A stretch of 64,000 nucleotides of DNA from Entonaema liquescens (lineage: Eukaryota; Ascomycota; Sordariomycetes; Xylariales; Xylariaceae), in NCBI GenBank assembly GCA_902805475.1, contig CADCSX010000001.1, positions 2,046,001-2,110,000 of the forward strand, given 5' to 3'. Positions within the stretch are counted from its first letter, which is position 1. Each line of letters starts with the position of its first letter. The position numbers and the translations under genes were made by a program. Shown here in pieces: positions 1 through 11,432 of this stretch. Below the pieces are notes generated by a model. The model worked only from the letters and a program-made list of their open reading frames with translations, did no database searches and was not told the DNA's origin.

Positions 1-1591
1 GGGTAGGGAACACCTCGCCGGGGACGATGAATGTGGTCATGTTGGGACCGAAGTTGAAGAAGAATTGCGCAAGGACGTAGATGGCGAGTAATCCGTTGCT
101 GGTTATGTGGTTATAGGCAAAGCCCATGACTACAAAAAGAATAGTCAAGATAATGAAGCCGCCCATCTGGATTGTCTTTCGGCCGAGCGTATCAAGTGTC
201 GCCACCGAGACCCAGTATCCCGGAACGGCACCGGCCAAGACGATGATGAGGTTACCGATAGCTGTATTGTACAGGATCTCGTAGGTATTCTTGGCGGTTT
301 TGGTGGAATAGCCGATCACTTCTAGAATGACAGCGTTGTTCAATGATAAGCCGTAGACTAGATTAATTATTAGTTGATTTTCCTTCGAGACTCTTATAGA
401 CCTAGAAACAACTTACATGCAACGTCGAGCATGAACCACGAGCCGGCAGTGCCGAACAAAAGGAGACCGTTCTTGGGAATGGAATAGTGGCGGATGAAGT
501 CGCTCCAGCTAGCCTTCGGGATGGTCATCTGGGCCTGGGCAGCCTCACGGGCTTGGATACGGGCGATGTCGTCGGGGTGACCCTCGCGCTTGCCCGAAAT
601 GTAGGCTTTAACATCATCAGCAGCCTTCTCGACGTCGCGACCGATATCAAAGGTGTAACGCTAACACTCACGTCAGCAAACTTTGTATATCATGTCTCGG
701 TATAAATGACTTACAGGAGTCTCCGGAATGGTTAATCGGTAGTAGAGAGCAATACAAGCTGGGACGGCACCGAAACCGATTAGAGTCCTCCACATCTTGT
801 CGACTGCAACGGCGCAGTATCCGTCGCAGTCCTTAGTTGTCGGTGCAACGGAGAGTGCTTGCTTGAAACCTAGAGTGACGAATAACATGACAAATGCGCA
901 GACAAGCTGGCCAATACCTTGCATAGCAAAGACGGCGCCCATCATAGCCCCTCGCCATTTTGTGGTAGCAAACTCGGAAGTGATGATACTGGATAGCGGG
1001 TAGTCTCCTCCAATACCGACTCCGAGGAGGACACGCCAGAAGATGATGAGACCGACGATATTAACTGAGGGAGAACCGGAGCTGAGGGCCTGGCCGAGGG
1101 TTGCGAAGATGATAATAATCAACTCTAGACCATACATACGCTTTCGTCCGACGTGGTCCGCGAGCCAACCGAAAACTAATTGACCAACGACGGTACCGGC
1201 GGATGTCGATAGCTTAATAGCGTTATCAGAGGAGTTAGGCAATTTACCCAGCTGTGGATAGTAGACGATTCCCAACATAGTATTCAACAAGCTGACGGCG
1301 AAGATATCGTAGGAATCCGTGAAGAAACCAATACCGGCGACGATACAAGCCCTGCACACCAAATAATTAGCTTCTCGCAGTACTAGCTACTGCGACGCGG
1401 GGAATGGATATTTACCTGACATGGTACCATCCGAAGGGAGCCTTGTCGATCTCAGCGAGCGCGAGACGACGGCGCTCGTTGGGATCTTGGATGTGCAAAA
1501 AGTCATTGTGAAAGTTGTGATAAGCGTTGTTGCCGCCCGAAGTCTTCGAGGCGAACGCTTGGTTCGCCGTATCGGGCGCGGCGTCAGCCAT
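1..1591 (-). CDS. PHO84: PHO84-type inorganic phosphate permease, partial (3' end beyond window)
   Basis: High-affinity phosphate:proton symporter of the major facilitator superfamily, acting at the plasma membrane. Four exons are visible: 1591-1416, 1351-715, 660-417 and 357-1, with GT-AG introns whose phases match. Together they encode about 471 residues of the usual ~570, so the C-terminus lies off the left edge. The start ATG at 1591 gives MADAAPDTANQ. The PHS-family signature GGDYPLSSIITSEFATTKWR is intact in exon 2, preceded by FFTDSYDIF in TM1 and the MFS loop motif DHVGRKR. The central cytosolic loop follows IPETPRYTFDIGRD. The second half carries TM segments around the GLSLNNAV and NFGPNMTTF stretches. 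The phosphate regulator NUC-1/Pho4 normally controls this family, but I see no perfect CACGTG upstream. Confidence 0.93.
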
Positions 1592-4511
1592 GGTTTATGA
1601 GATGAGAATTGTTGTCCGTGCTCGATCTGGGTTGGTCAAGGTTTAAGATTCTGCAAACCTATGCGCGAGGGGAAACGACAGGGCAATAGATGGAAACAAG
1701 GGAGGGCCTGTCACCCGATAGGGACTTGATGCTGACAAGTAGAAACCAAAAAAGCAGATTTATCTAGCTGAAGGGACGTGCTATGCTTTTGTATTTTTTT
1801 CTCCCTCCGAGCTCTGATCCTGGTTCCTAGGCAAGCAGCGATTTAAGGCGAGTTCTTTGTAATAGGGGACTCCGAGTTAGCTAACCAACAACATGCGAGA
1901 TGTACGTACAAGAATATACAAAGTGGGAGGAGGGCGGGCCGTATGTAATGCTTCACACAGTAGGACGAGGACCCAGGCATTACAATCCCACCACTCCGGG
2001 CGGTCCCTCCGGATCTGCTTCGCCTATTGGTAGTCTGTTTAACATGAGATAAAAAAACGTAGGCTGCATGGATTAGTTAACTCTGCAATGCGGGTGCAAT
2101 ATTATAGACCGGACCAGGCTTGGATAATTCATCCATTACGTCGGTGTCCGCAAGCAGTTCCGACTACTACCTATTACACATAATAATGCATATAAGAAAG
2201 GCGGCTGGTCTTTTGCATCATGCTTGATGCACTGGGCAGACTCGAGTACGCCTGTGAATACGTATACTTTCCTTGATTCTACTTGTACTTTTACTTGGTC
2301 TTCATTTTCCCCACGGGTGTTAATACGGTTAGAGACATGACAAATAGATCCAATTATCTCCGTGCGAGATGACGATCCCGCGCGTGGGAGTGTCTCGAGG
2401 TATCAGACGAGACTGGTGAGATTTAGTCTTGACTATAGCTCAGCTACGGAAGCACTCGTCTATATTCCGTACATGGGACTGTGTGGTCCCTAACGGACAA
2501 ACGTCTAGATTGAGATGGTAGATCTTTAAGGAAGCATGTTTTCAAAAAGAGACTCTGTTTAGCGCTCAAAAGGACCGACGAGAAATGAATCATCTTTGAC
2601 GTCGAGAGACCCAATGCATAGAAGCTAAATCGAAGAGGAACCGAAGCTGACAGTTTTTTGCCCACGCTTTTACATGATTAATATGCGCGGGAACGAGGCT
2701 AAGCTGATGAGAAGCTTCAAATGTTCGATGTTAGCGGCTTAGCAGTCGTAGCTGGCATATTGAAACATGTACGAGCATGTCGAACTGGTAGTAATTCTAT
2801 CCAATCAAAGTAAATGCTGTTGGTGATTGAAGACGAATTAGAGTTGTAGCTTAGAGCACATGTTGAGGCTCCGACGATCTGATTCGCTAGGATGTTTAGA
2901 TCCCTGAAGGACGCCTTGATTCGTAAATCAGTGGAGTTTTGTTCGGGTCGGTCGCGGCATGGCGGCCAGGGAAGTAAAAGGTAAGGGCTCCGATTACCCC
3001 CCTATAGGAATCCCTGCATTCCTTATAATCCCTGTAATTATGGGGTCTCTTGCATATCATGTACCTAAGGTATGGTGCCTCGCATTGCACTTACACCTAG
3101 GTAGGTACCAAGGGTCTTTGAAGGATTGGGATCGTACATAATAGTATGTAGAGAGGGTTGCAACCGTCATCGCCTTGAATAAACCCATTTTTAGTCCTAT
3201 GGCAACCCCGATCTAAATATCGCCAAGCTATCAGGAAGTCAAAACAAGACTTCACCAAGAGACCAAGACTCAACGACAAGACGGCAAGAAATGCTTAGTA
3301 TCGATTCCCGTAATTGCGTCAACATACCATTAATACGTTATAAGCTTCCATGTTCCCCATCACATCTATGGACCCCCTGAAACCTACATGTAGGTATTCG
3401 ATGGGGGCCCTCGGTTAAGGTGGTTTCGTTTTGGCTCGGCTATATTAGAAATTTGTCACACGTCCTTTCGATATTATCAATTTCCATCAGACCAGATTCT
3501 GCAAATGAGCAGACACCAGGACTTGTCGACTGACCGGCCTTGCTCCAAATCGCAGGTGGATCGTATAGTTCTTAACTAAAATAGCCTTTCACCAATATCT
3601 AATGAGTAAGAGCTGTTTCTGTATATTTTAGTGGCTAGTTTCCCTTAGACCAATCAGGTGCGAGCATTCGTCCACGCTCTCGATCTTTGATCTGTTCCGG
3701 GCCCTACGACGATGACTTGACGGCTCCCTCTCGGGCAGGTAGAACAAGAAGTTCCAGGATTTTTAACATTAAGGCCTACCGCCAGCCAAATCTAAACACG
3801 TTGGCCAATCATAGGTCTAATTCAGTGGAATTTCGTTAACCTTCAGCCCCCGATTTTGAAGACTAGTTAACTTGCTCCTTGAGGGGCTTTTTAGTATAGG
3901 TCTTTTTACTCGATTTTCGATATTGCGAGGGCCCGACTTTTAGACGTTCTGAATACTAGAAACTGACCCAGAGGTGGATTAATCAAATTACTATTTTTTT
4001 TTCGGGCGGGTGGCTGGATCCCTAGATAAACTTATCACGTGTAAGTCGCCTTCGTAAGAATGCCCTCGGTATCGATTTTGGTATTATATTCGTGTTGGAA
4101 GCCTGACGCTAGCCATTGAACCCACTCGAGTAAGTCCTCTACTTTAGAAGTTTACGATTTCCAAGAAATCGGAGGAGACGGGCTACTACCGCGTGATTCG
4201 CCTTGGCTGATGCAACAGATCCCATCTAGAATGGGCGTGACATATGCTGTCCCCCCAACCGTCAGCCACACTTCCCTATCTCGAGGCATAGCCCGAGAAG
4301 TCTAGGGGGGGGCACGGATACCTAGTATACTGTTGATGCGGTGCACTCTAGAGAATCCAAGCAGAGCAACTTGCTTTCAGAAGATCACCAATGATCACTT
4401 CGATAGGGGGAGCCAAATGGTTCGGATAACCCCTAAGCCCCAATGCTTCCAAGCAGGCAATGAGTTGGCTTTACCGATAAGGCATCAGTAAGTTCACAAA
4501 TATTATGCGAC
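1592..4511. other. Intergenic, no gene seen (2.9 kb)
   Basis: Upstream of the phosphate permease and downstream of HGH1. The reading frames here are short, often begin at non-ATG codons, and show no recognisable domain. There is one ACCTAGGT palindrome at 3095-3102. The first few hundred bases next to 1591 presumably hold the permease promoter. No RNA gene or transposon remnant is recognisable. Confidence 0.6.
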
Positions 4512-5789
4512 CTACACCTCAACAATTTGATCGTCATCATCGTCGTTGCCGTCCTGTCCAATTTCCTTGACGCGATCTGTCTTATCTGGATCTGCTTCGT
4601 CGCGCATTAGAACCTGAACTAACCGCTCACAGGCATCTCGAACGCCTTCATCGTTAACACGCAAGTGGGTTTCCCTAATTATCGGATACACCTTCACATT
4701 ACGCATATGATCTCTGCCTTCTCGAGTGCTCGATAAAAGCAATAGCGTTTCAACATGCGTCTGAATGATGTTTGGGTCGTCATCACGCTGCTTATCAGGA
4801 GGAAGAAGCTGAAGATCGGGAAGCATTGACATCATTTCCTCCTCGTCGTACTCCTCGTTTCCTATTATGGGTAATAGGAGATATGGCAAGATATCGATAT
4901 CGTCCTCCGATAAGAACAGTGGGTGTGAAGGCACATCAAAGGCGACGTTCTTTAGGGTGGAAGCGACTCCCTTACGCCTGACGTTCGACTTATACTCGGT
5001 GAACACCTTTAGTTTCGTGATGGGTATTACTCCATCATAATCTTGCTTCCGTACAAAATATTGTCGAATCTCGGCATGTTTTGTTAGGTCAGCGAAGAGG
5101 TAAGCTAAATGATCAAAGTCTGCGTTCTTATTGTAAGACCCGTCCGCGCCTTTAACGAACAAATCAACCAGCTGGTTCAAGACAAGCTCATTTGATCCAA
5201 GCTCGGCTGGTGATGACTGCTTCTTAGTTAAGACTCGCTTTATAGAATCCCATTTTGCAAGGTTTGCTAGTAGCATGGAAAGGAGATTTGCGTTGGGCTC
5301 AGTCGCGATCTAATGCACACATTAGCTAGGTGTGCGAAATCGACTGAGATCTGAATAGATCCGCCAGCTACGCTTTTCTCTACTAACAATAATCTGTCTA
5401 AGGACTTCGTCCAAGAATTTCTCATCCGTGGCCAAGCTTTCCAGAATTTCTCGATCAGCCGCAAGGTTGATGAGAATGGTTATAACATGCTCGGCGATTT
5501 TCTATAATATGTTTAGTTCGGTTATAATTCTTAGATGCTTCCAATATAAAGAAAAGGAGCTATACCGGATGATCTTTTACTAAAAGTTTCAGATTTTTTA
5601 TAGGTTTGAAGTCATCCGCCTTGAAAATGCCAGGCTGAGATGTCGAATAAGGGACTAGATGCTCCGTCGCAAGAGCGCGGATCTCAGGTTTAGGATCGGC
5701 GATGAAGCCGACCAGCTAATACATTATTAGCAAGAAAGAATAAAGCAACACCATTTTCGTAAGTATACTTCTTCTAGTTCAGTTGGCAT
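4512..5789 (-). CDS. HGH1: HGH1 homologue, eEF2-folding co-chaperone
   Basis: HGH1 (FAM203) is an armadillo/HEAT-like cytosolic protein that helps the TRiC/CCT chaperonin fold elongation factor eEF2. Four exons: 5789-5769, 5715-5566, 5501-5388 and 5309-4512, giving 360 residues, the normal family length. The N-terminus MPTELEE joins LVGFIADPKPEIR, the conserved opening repeat. The C-terminal half holds the DUF383/DUF384 stretch, with the segment HPLFLSEDDIDILPYLLLP, then NEEYDEEEMMSMLPDLQLLP and VKVYPIIRETHL. The tail is acidic (DGNDDDDD). The first exon codes for only seven residues; its ATG was chosen because the exon-1/exon-2 join restores the family start. Identity rests on family motifs and length, without a database search. 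Confidence 0.9.
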
Positions 5790-6181
5790 TTTAGTGATAT
5801 GCGACCATGTACAGTGTATAGATTAGAGTGTCTTTGTTACAAGTTGCAGAGAAAATGTTCCTATCAACTACTTAAGAATTTTGCGACGGGATAGGCTTGG
5901 AGGGGCTGGAGGGGTTGTGCAGCTCTATGGAGGGGCTTAGCAAAAATGACGTGTGTGTTCTTGATTGAATGCGTATATCCATAGTATTAAATGCAGTAAA
6001 CCATATTAATGTAATAATAAATAAGTTTGATATCTAAGATACTCGAAATTATTATGAATATTCCCGCACAACTTACTTAAAACTTACTTAAAAATACTAG
6101 ATCGGTACTTAGGTCTCACTAAGAAGGCGATAAAATCATTCGGCGACCCAAAAGTTTCTTTGCTCAAATTAGGGTATATCA
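5790..6181. other. Intergenic between HGH1 and tRNA-Met
   Basis: AT-rich 390 bp holding the HGH1 upstream region. A local repetition of a GGAGGGGCT-like string lies at about 5899-5939. No gene seen. Confidence 0.5.
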
Positions 6182-6288
6182 GTCTTCGTGGCTCAGAAGG
6201 TTAGAGCGTTGGTCTCATACTATTCTATGACCCAGTTCACCAGAATGGGGATATCCAAAGGTCGTGAGTTCGAACCTCACCGAGGACA
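6182..6288 (+). tRNA. tRNA-Met(CAU), elongator type, with a 33-nt intron
   Basis: The acceptor stem GTCTTCG (6182-6188) pairs with CGAGGAC (6281-6287), with discriminator A at 6288. The D-arm is GCTC/GAGC. The anticodon CAT is at 6216-6218, in the loop CTCATA, and the T-arm GTGAG-TTCGAAC-CTCAC is perfect. An intron of 33 nt (6220-6252) sits one base 3' of the anticodon, at the canonical 37/38 position. Removing it gives the stem TTGGT/TCCAA, with the U31-U39 mismatch known from elongator tRNA-Met. Intron bases TATGA (6226-6230) can pair with TCATA in the anticodon loop, as expected for recognition by the tRNA splicing endonuclease. Confidence 0.93.
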
Positions 6289-6718
6289 GTTCTTTTTTCT
6301 TTTTTCCCTTTCCAGACAAGGCCATGTTGTTGCTCTGCTGGGTCTCTTTTTATCTCGAAGAAATATCATGATAATTCTCCCCGGAAACTTCAAAAGTCTA
6401 CATGTAACACGGCAAAGTGAAAATTAACTATTTTAATATCAGTCAATACCTATGTCCTCCCAAGCACGAGCGAGACGAGCGAGACATGTAACTTTCTTTT
6501 TTAAAAAGCCAGTTCCAGTAAAATGCACTTAGCCAAAGGTACTATGCAGGTACGTACTGTAGCTGACTTGAGCTAGAGCCAATCCGCTCGACGGAATTGG
6601 TTCCGCTCACCCCTCAAAAATTTTGAATTTCTTTTGGAAATTTATTCACACAATTAATTTGCGCCCCACGTCGTGATACTCGAATTCAGCATTCCGAGTT
6701 AACTAGTTCAAGAACACC
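6289..6718. promoter_or_regulatory. ENP1 upstream region with an RRPE-like A/T palindrome
   Basis: No gene seen in this 430 bp. The 13-base palindrome TCAAAAATTTTGA (6614-6626) contains AAAAATTTT, the core of the ribosomal-RNA-processing element of yeast ribosome-biogenesis promoters. It lies about 95-105 bp before the ENP1 ATG. The assignment by analogy is an inference; chance A/T symmetry is possible. Confidence 0.35.
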
Positions 6719-6836
6719 ATGCCGAAGGCGACCACACCAACTGCAGTCCGCCAAGGGCGGCGACACAACCCCTTAGAAGATGACCTTGTAGCCACCGGTC
6801 CTTTGCGCGCAAAGGCTCCCAAGAGGAAATCTAAAA

Positions 6837-6867
<31 letters not shown>

Positions 6868-8248
6868 TGACCAAGAACACTACATAGACTCTAAGGCGTC
6901 TAAGAAAATTTTAAAGATCGGAAGAGAGTTAGCAGAAGAGATTGATGTCGCGCCCCCAAGGCCACCGAAGGAGAACAACGCATTCGGTTTCGACTCTCGG
7001 TTTGACGAAGAGGGCGAAAATAACGAAGCGTTCGAGGACGAAGAGGTCTGGGGCGACGAAGATGAGATAGTAGAGGAGATTGAGATCGAACCCGAGGACC
7101 TAGACACCTTCAACAAATTCTTACCTACAGACGACGATCCTCTATTAACACACGGCTGGGGAGGCGAAGCGTCTGCGCAGCAACAAGGTCCGGGGACTAA
7201 CCTTGCTGATTTGATTCTGGCGAGGATCGCGGAACATGAAGCCGGACAGGACAGAGGACAAGAAATAGGGCCTGCGGATGATGATTACGAGATCCCGCCA
7301 AAGATTGTGGAGGTGTATTCTAAGTAGGTTGACTAGATTTTGCGATGAGTCTGTCTAGCCTCGCTAACATTGTATAGGATCGGGTTGATATTGTCGCGAT
7401 ACAAGTCCGGCCAGCTCCCGAAACCATTCAAGATTCTACCGACTGTACCACACTGGGAAGATATCATCGAGTACACGAAGCCTGACCAATGGACCCCAAA
7501 CGCGTGCTACCAGGCTACGAGGATTTTCATTTCCAGCAAGCCGATCGTCGTCCGAAGATTCATGGAGATGATCCTCCTCGAGCGCGTGAGAGATGATATC
7601 CATGAGACGAAGAAATTGAACGTACATCTGTTCAATGCCCTGAAGAAAGCCCTTTACAAGCCCGCGGCGTGGTTCAAGGGCTTCCTCTTTCCCCTCGTAG
7701 AAAGCGGTACCTGTACGCTAAGAGAGGCGACAATTATTTCGGCTGTATTGGCTAGGGTTTCCATACCGGTTTTGCATTCCGGTGCGGCTATCAAGGGGCT
7801 GTGCGAGATTGCAGCGCGAGAAGCTTCTGCTGGAACAGAGGGTGGAGGTGCCACGAACGTCTTCATCAAGACCCTCCTAGAGAAGAAATACGCTCTTCCC
7901 TACCAGGTCATCGACTCTCTCGTATTCCACTTCCTACGCTTCCGGAGCGTAGACCCAGCGTCTATCAGGGAAGGCGCTCCAATGGACATCGGTAGCGAGC
8001 GGGCAGCTATGCAAGTCAAGCTCCCGGTAATCTGGCACCAATGTCTGCTAGCCTTTGCGCAGCGGTATCGTAACGAGATCACGGAGGACCAGCGAGAAGC
8101 TCTTCTGGACCTGCTACTGACTCACGGACACCACAAGATCGGGCCAGAAATCCGGAGGGAACTATTAGCTGGACGTGGCCGAGGAGTTGCAATCGAGCAA
8201 CCGGGCCCGGCATTTGACGGGGATGACACGATGGTGGTCGATGGGTAA
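6719..8248 (+). CDS. ENP1: Bystin/Enp1, 40S ribosome biogenesis factor
   Basis: Enp1 is a nucleolar and nuclear factor needed for 18S rRNA processing and export of pre-40S particles. Two exons, 6719-7323 and 7378-8248, separated by a 54-bp intron, encode 491 residues. Residues 1-170 are charged and low in complexity, with a run of nine Asp near residue 43 and a glutamate-rich stretch ending in EDLDTFNKFLP. The bystin domain fills the rest. It begins with KIVEVYSKIGLILSRYKSG across the exon junction and continues through LPTVPHWEDIIEYT, NACYQATRIFISS, KKALYKPAAWFKGFLFPL and LEKKYALPYQVIDSLVFHF. Its 3' end faces that of KRR1, another small-subunit factor, 780 bp away. Confidence 0.96.
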
Positions 8249-9028
8249 ATCTGGATGATCTTGGGGGTAGTTAATCGTGCTAGACGTGATACCAACGAAG
8301 ATACGGACAAGCATATTGGTGTTTAGGCGTTCTACTCCGGGCTCGCATGCTCGTACAGGAATATATTTGCGATTTTAAGTCTTCACTGCTCTTTCACTGA
8401 CCTGCCTCGTGTATGCTATGTATATGACCATCAACCCTATCGTATACTGTTGGCCTATTAATAGGAACCTAGTTATTTGTTAACACCAGATGTTTGCGTT
8501 GTCCCTATAGCGAGGCTATCTACAAGATTAGACCCAAATCTCCCGAAAATTTTCATATCGAAGCTCTAAATACCATGAAAAGAAGCGCGAGAGAACTTTA
8601 AGTAAGAGCCATTTAAACTAGTAAAGATGACCTATATTTCCGCCCAGCGCTTGGTCCGTATTTAAACATGCCCTTGAAAAACGCGGCGGGTGCATTCTGT
8701 CTACACCATCTCACTTTTAGATACCAGGCCATGGCCTTTTCGATCGATATCCTTTCAGATCATGAATGGTCGGGGGCCTGGCGACGGACCGCTCAACTTT
8801 TACCTTGGAGTGTAACCGTGCAACTAAAATTTTTTACACACAACGAAGGTGGCTGGTATATAGGTAGGTGGGTATGCAAGGGTCGGGCTAGACAGAAACT
8901 CTGATGCGATGGATGTACTTTTAGAATTTCGTGGGTATCGTAAAGATTCTCGAAGAAAAAGATCACGGCTAGAAGTAGTAATACATAAACCCCTTGCACA
9001 GGCAACGACACTACTACTACTCCTACTC
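8249..9028. other. Convergent 3' region between ENP1 and KRR1
   Basis: Holds the 3' untranslated regions of two converging genes. I see no coding or RNA gene; short frames here start at non-ATG codons or run antisense to 3' ends. Confidence 0.5.
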
Positions 9029-10175
9029 CTACTCGTCGTCTTTGCTCTTCCGCTTCTTTTTCTTCTTCTCTGACGGCCCGTTCTCTTCCGGCGCGACGAA
9101 ATCCTGTTCTCGCTGGCGCTTCTTCTCCTCCTGCTTGACCTTCTGCTTCTCCATGCGCTCCTCGTGGGCGATGCGCTTCTTGGCTTCTTTCGCGAGGTGA
9201 TACTCGCCGGCCTCGATCTGTAGGTCGACCTTGCTCTTCTCCTGGGGCGGCGGGAAAGGCGTATACACTTTCTTGGTCTTGTCCGTGACCTTGTACGGCA
9301 CCATACGCTTGCTCAGACTGCGCTTCTTGTAGTTGGGCAGGAACCGCTCCCAGTTCTCGTGTGCTAGTTCCGGATCCTTTGCTAGCTCTCGCTTGATCAT
9401 GAGCTCCTTGATTTGGTAGATCGGGTGGATATTTGCCATGCAGTCTTCCACCACTCGCCGCACTTCTTTGAGCCCCTTGTAAGGACCCAGAGCGCTGACG
9501 GTGTTTCCTTGGACGAGGATGTACGTCTGTGTGAGGAGCTCCAGGGCTTTCAACGTCTGACCGTTGGGCCCGAGGATTCTTTGCCGTCGCTTTACGAACT
9601 TGTCCTTGTTGCGCACTAGGTTTCTTATCTTGATTATATCGCAGGCCATATCGTCCTGAAGTATTTTGAGGGCTTGCGGTGCAGGTACGCTACGCGCTAG
9701 TAATTTTATAAGGTCGCGGGCCTTGAGGATAGCTGCGGGATCGTATGTCTTTCTCGTTGTCTTAACCGTCATGCATCCTGTTATGATTTGGTCAGAACCT
9801 ATCCAGTCGGCAAGAAAAAAGTGATGCCTTACCTTCAACAAGATCCAGGGTGCACGCGATGCCATGTTGTTGGAGCGCCTGCGTAACACCAGGCCATGCC
9901 TCCTTGAGATAAACTTCACGATATCGAGGGAACAGACTGATGGGAGATTAGTACCTGACGACCACTAGTTGCATTTAAGTTAGAGGTACTTACACCGCAA
10001 ATGAGGACTCTTCCGCGAATGTTCCACCGGCATTATCTGCAGGCTTAAAAGGTTCGACTTTCCATTTATCTAATTCTTATGTTAGATACTCTGAATATGA
10101 TGTTTTATACCTTTATGAGTACGAACCTATGTCATCTGTATCCCATGGCTTATCTTTTTTATGCGTAGACGGCAT
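9029..10175 (-). CDS. KRR1: KRR1, small-subunit processome KH-domain protein
   Basis: Krr1 is an essential nucleolar component of the 90S pre-ribosome (SSU processome) needed for 18S rRNA synthesis. Four exons, 10175-10127, 10069-9994, 9936-9833 and 9777-9029, give 325 residues. The start is MPSTHKKDKPWDTDDIDKWK. The join ESSFAVLFPRYREVYLKEAW restores the first KH-like domain. The most conserved block follows: GCMTVKTTRKTYDP, ILKARDLIKLLARSVP, QDDMACDIIKI. The second KH domain includes RRQRILGPNGQTLKALELLT and ILVQGNTVSALGPYKGLKEV. The C-terminal 90 residues are Lys/Arg/Glu-rich and end KKKKKKRKSKDDE, typical of nucleolar targeting. Two introns are phase 2 and the others fit exactly, so the model is secure. 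Confidence 0.96.
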
Positions 10176-11246
10176 TGTGACGGTGGTAGTGTCATATAGG
10201 ACTTGGGTTTATAATGCGAATGAAGGTAAATGATTGGCAATGGTGAATGATTGGGACTTTTTTTTTTACTTTAGATATCGGCAGCCGGAAGTTTATTATG
10301 GAGACTCTTAGCCCCTCCAGCGGCCGAGCTGAAGTGGGTACTGACTTATGTACCTAAGCACATTGTAGCTTTACAAAACTCTGCCTACCATTAACACAGC
10401 AGTGAGGAGAGGCTCTCAAAATGACAATTCGTATTGAAGACCCTTCAAATGTTGATTATTTTATCACGTTGATGCCGTTAAATATTCCTTAAGTATGTTT
10501 ACCTTATCAGGTTGTTGAGCAAAAGCTGTTTATGTGGTTACAATAGCAGAATAGTAGAGACGTTCTACTCAATCAGGTGTAGAAAAATACGTCCTTAGAA
10601 GGCAGTTTGACAAGGGAATTTAAGGTGGCCAATTGCAATCTAGATGATCTTAAAAATCCTTAGCCTCCAGATTAGAAACAGTTTTCCCGTTGCCAAGAAA
10701 ATATAATCTAATCTATGTAGATAAACGTAACAAGAAAAAGCAAGTAAGGGGAAGCATGTACCTACCTTAGTAATATCTACTAGGATATACATCGTATCTT
10801 AAGATAACAACAATAATATTTTTTTTTATCAAATTTCTACGTGTCTATGTTGAGGCTCAGGCTCAGGGGATTCTAATTCTCTCCTGGCGCGTGCCATCTT
10901 ACTCACATACCTTTCCTTTTCTTTTTTTTTTCTTCCGTATAATTTCCTATTGCGATGATTAACTGATTGACTGATGTTAATTACTTCATGACTATCTGTT
11001 CTGTCGAATTTTTATCAGTCGCAACCTTTTAAACCTTTTGTCGACTGCTCCACTCTCGAGTTCGCGAACTGCCAATCGGTTGGTTCTGATTTACGATTTA
11101 CGGTCCATTATACAGTGGGTTTTAAGTACATTTCTTACAGTACCTTATCCGTGCTGTTTCTTTGCAACCACATACACCAAGTCGCATTCATACCGCCAGA
11201 TCATTGGCGGTCAAGGTGTGACGCTTCCGTTACTCGCGCCGATTAA
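10176..11246. other. Divergent promoter region KRR1 / areB
   Basis: About 1.07 kb of AT-rich DNA between two head-to-head genes. T-runs and CT-rich stretches occur at about 10258-10267, 10819-10827 and 10917-10931, the last lying upstream of the areB leader. No coding region recognised. Confidence 0.5.
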
Positions 11247-11432
11247 TACCCACCCTCGATTCTTGTTTTTACCGTGATTGTTCGTCCCGAGGAGACTCGG
11301 GGCCTTGAAAATTTACCCACCACGGCGTCCTCCACACTGGCATCATTACAGGCAGATAGCAATCTGCCACCAATCACCTCACCCATCCCGACACGTACGG
11401 CATCACCAGCATTACCACCTATCAGATCAGTC

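Noticed and set aside
1592..2700. Possible Pho4/NUC-1 sites upstream of the phosphate permease
   Set aside because: Only near-matches such as GACGTG were seen, not CACGTG or CACGTT, so no regulatory site is claimed.
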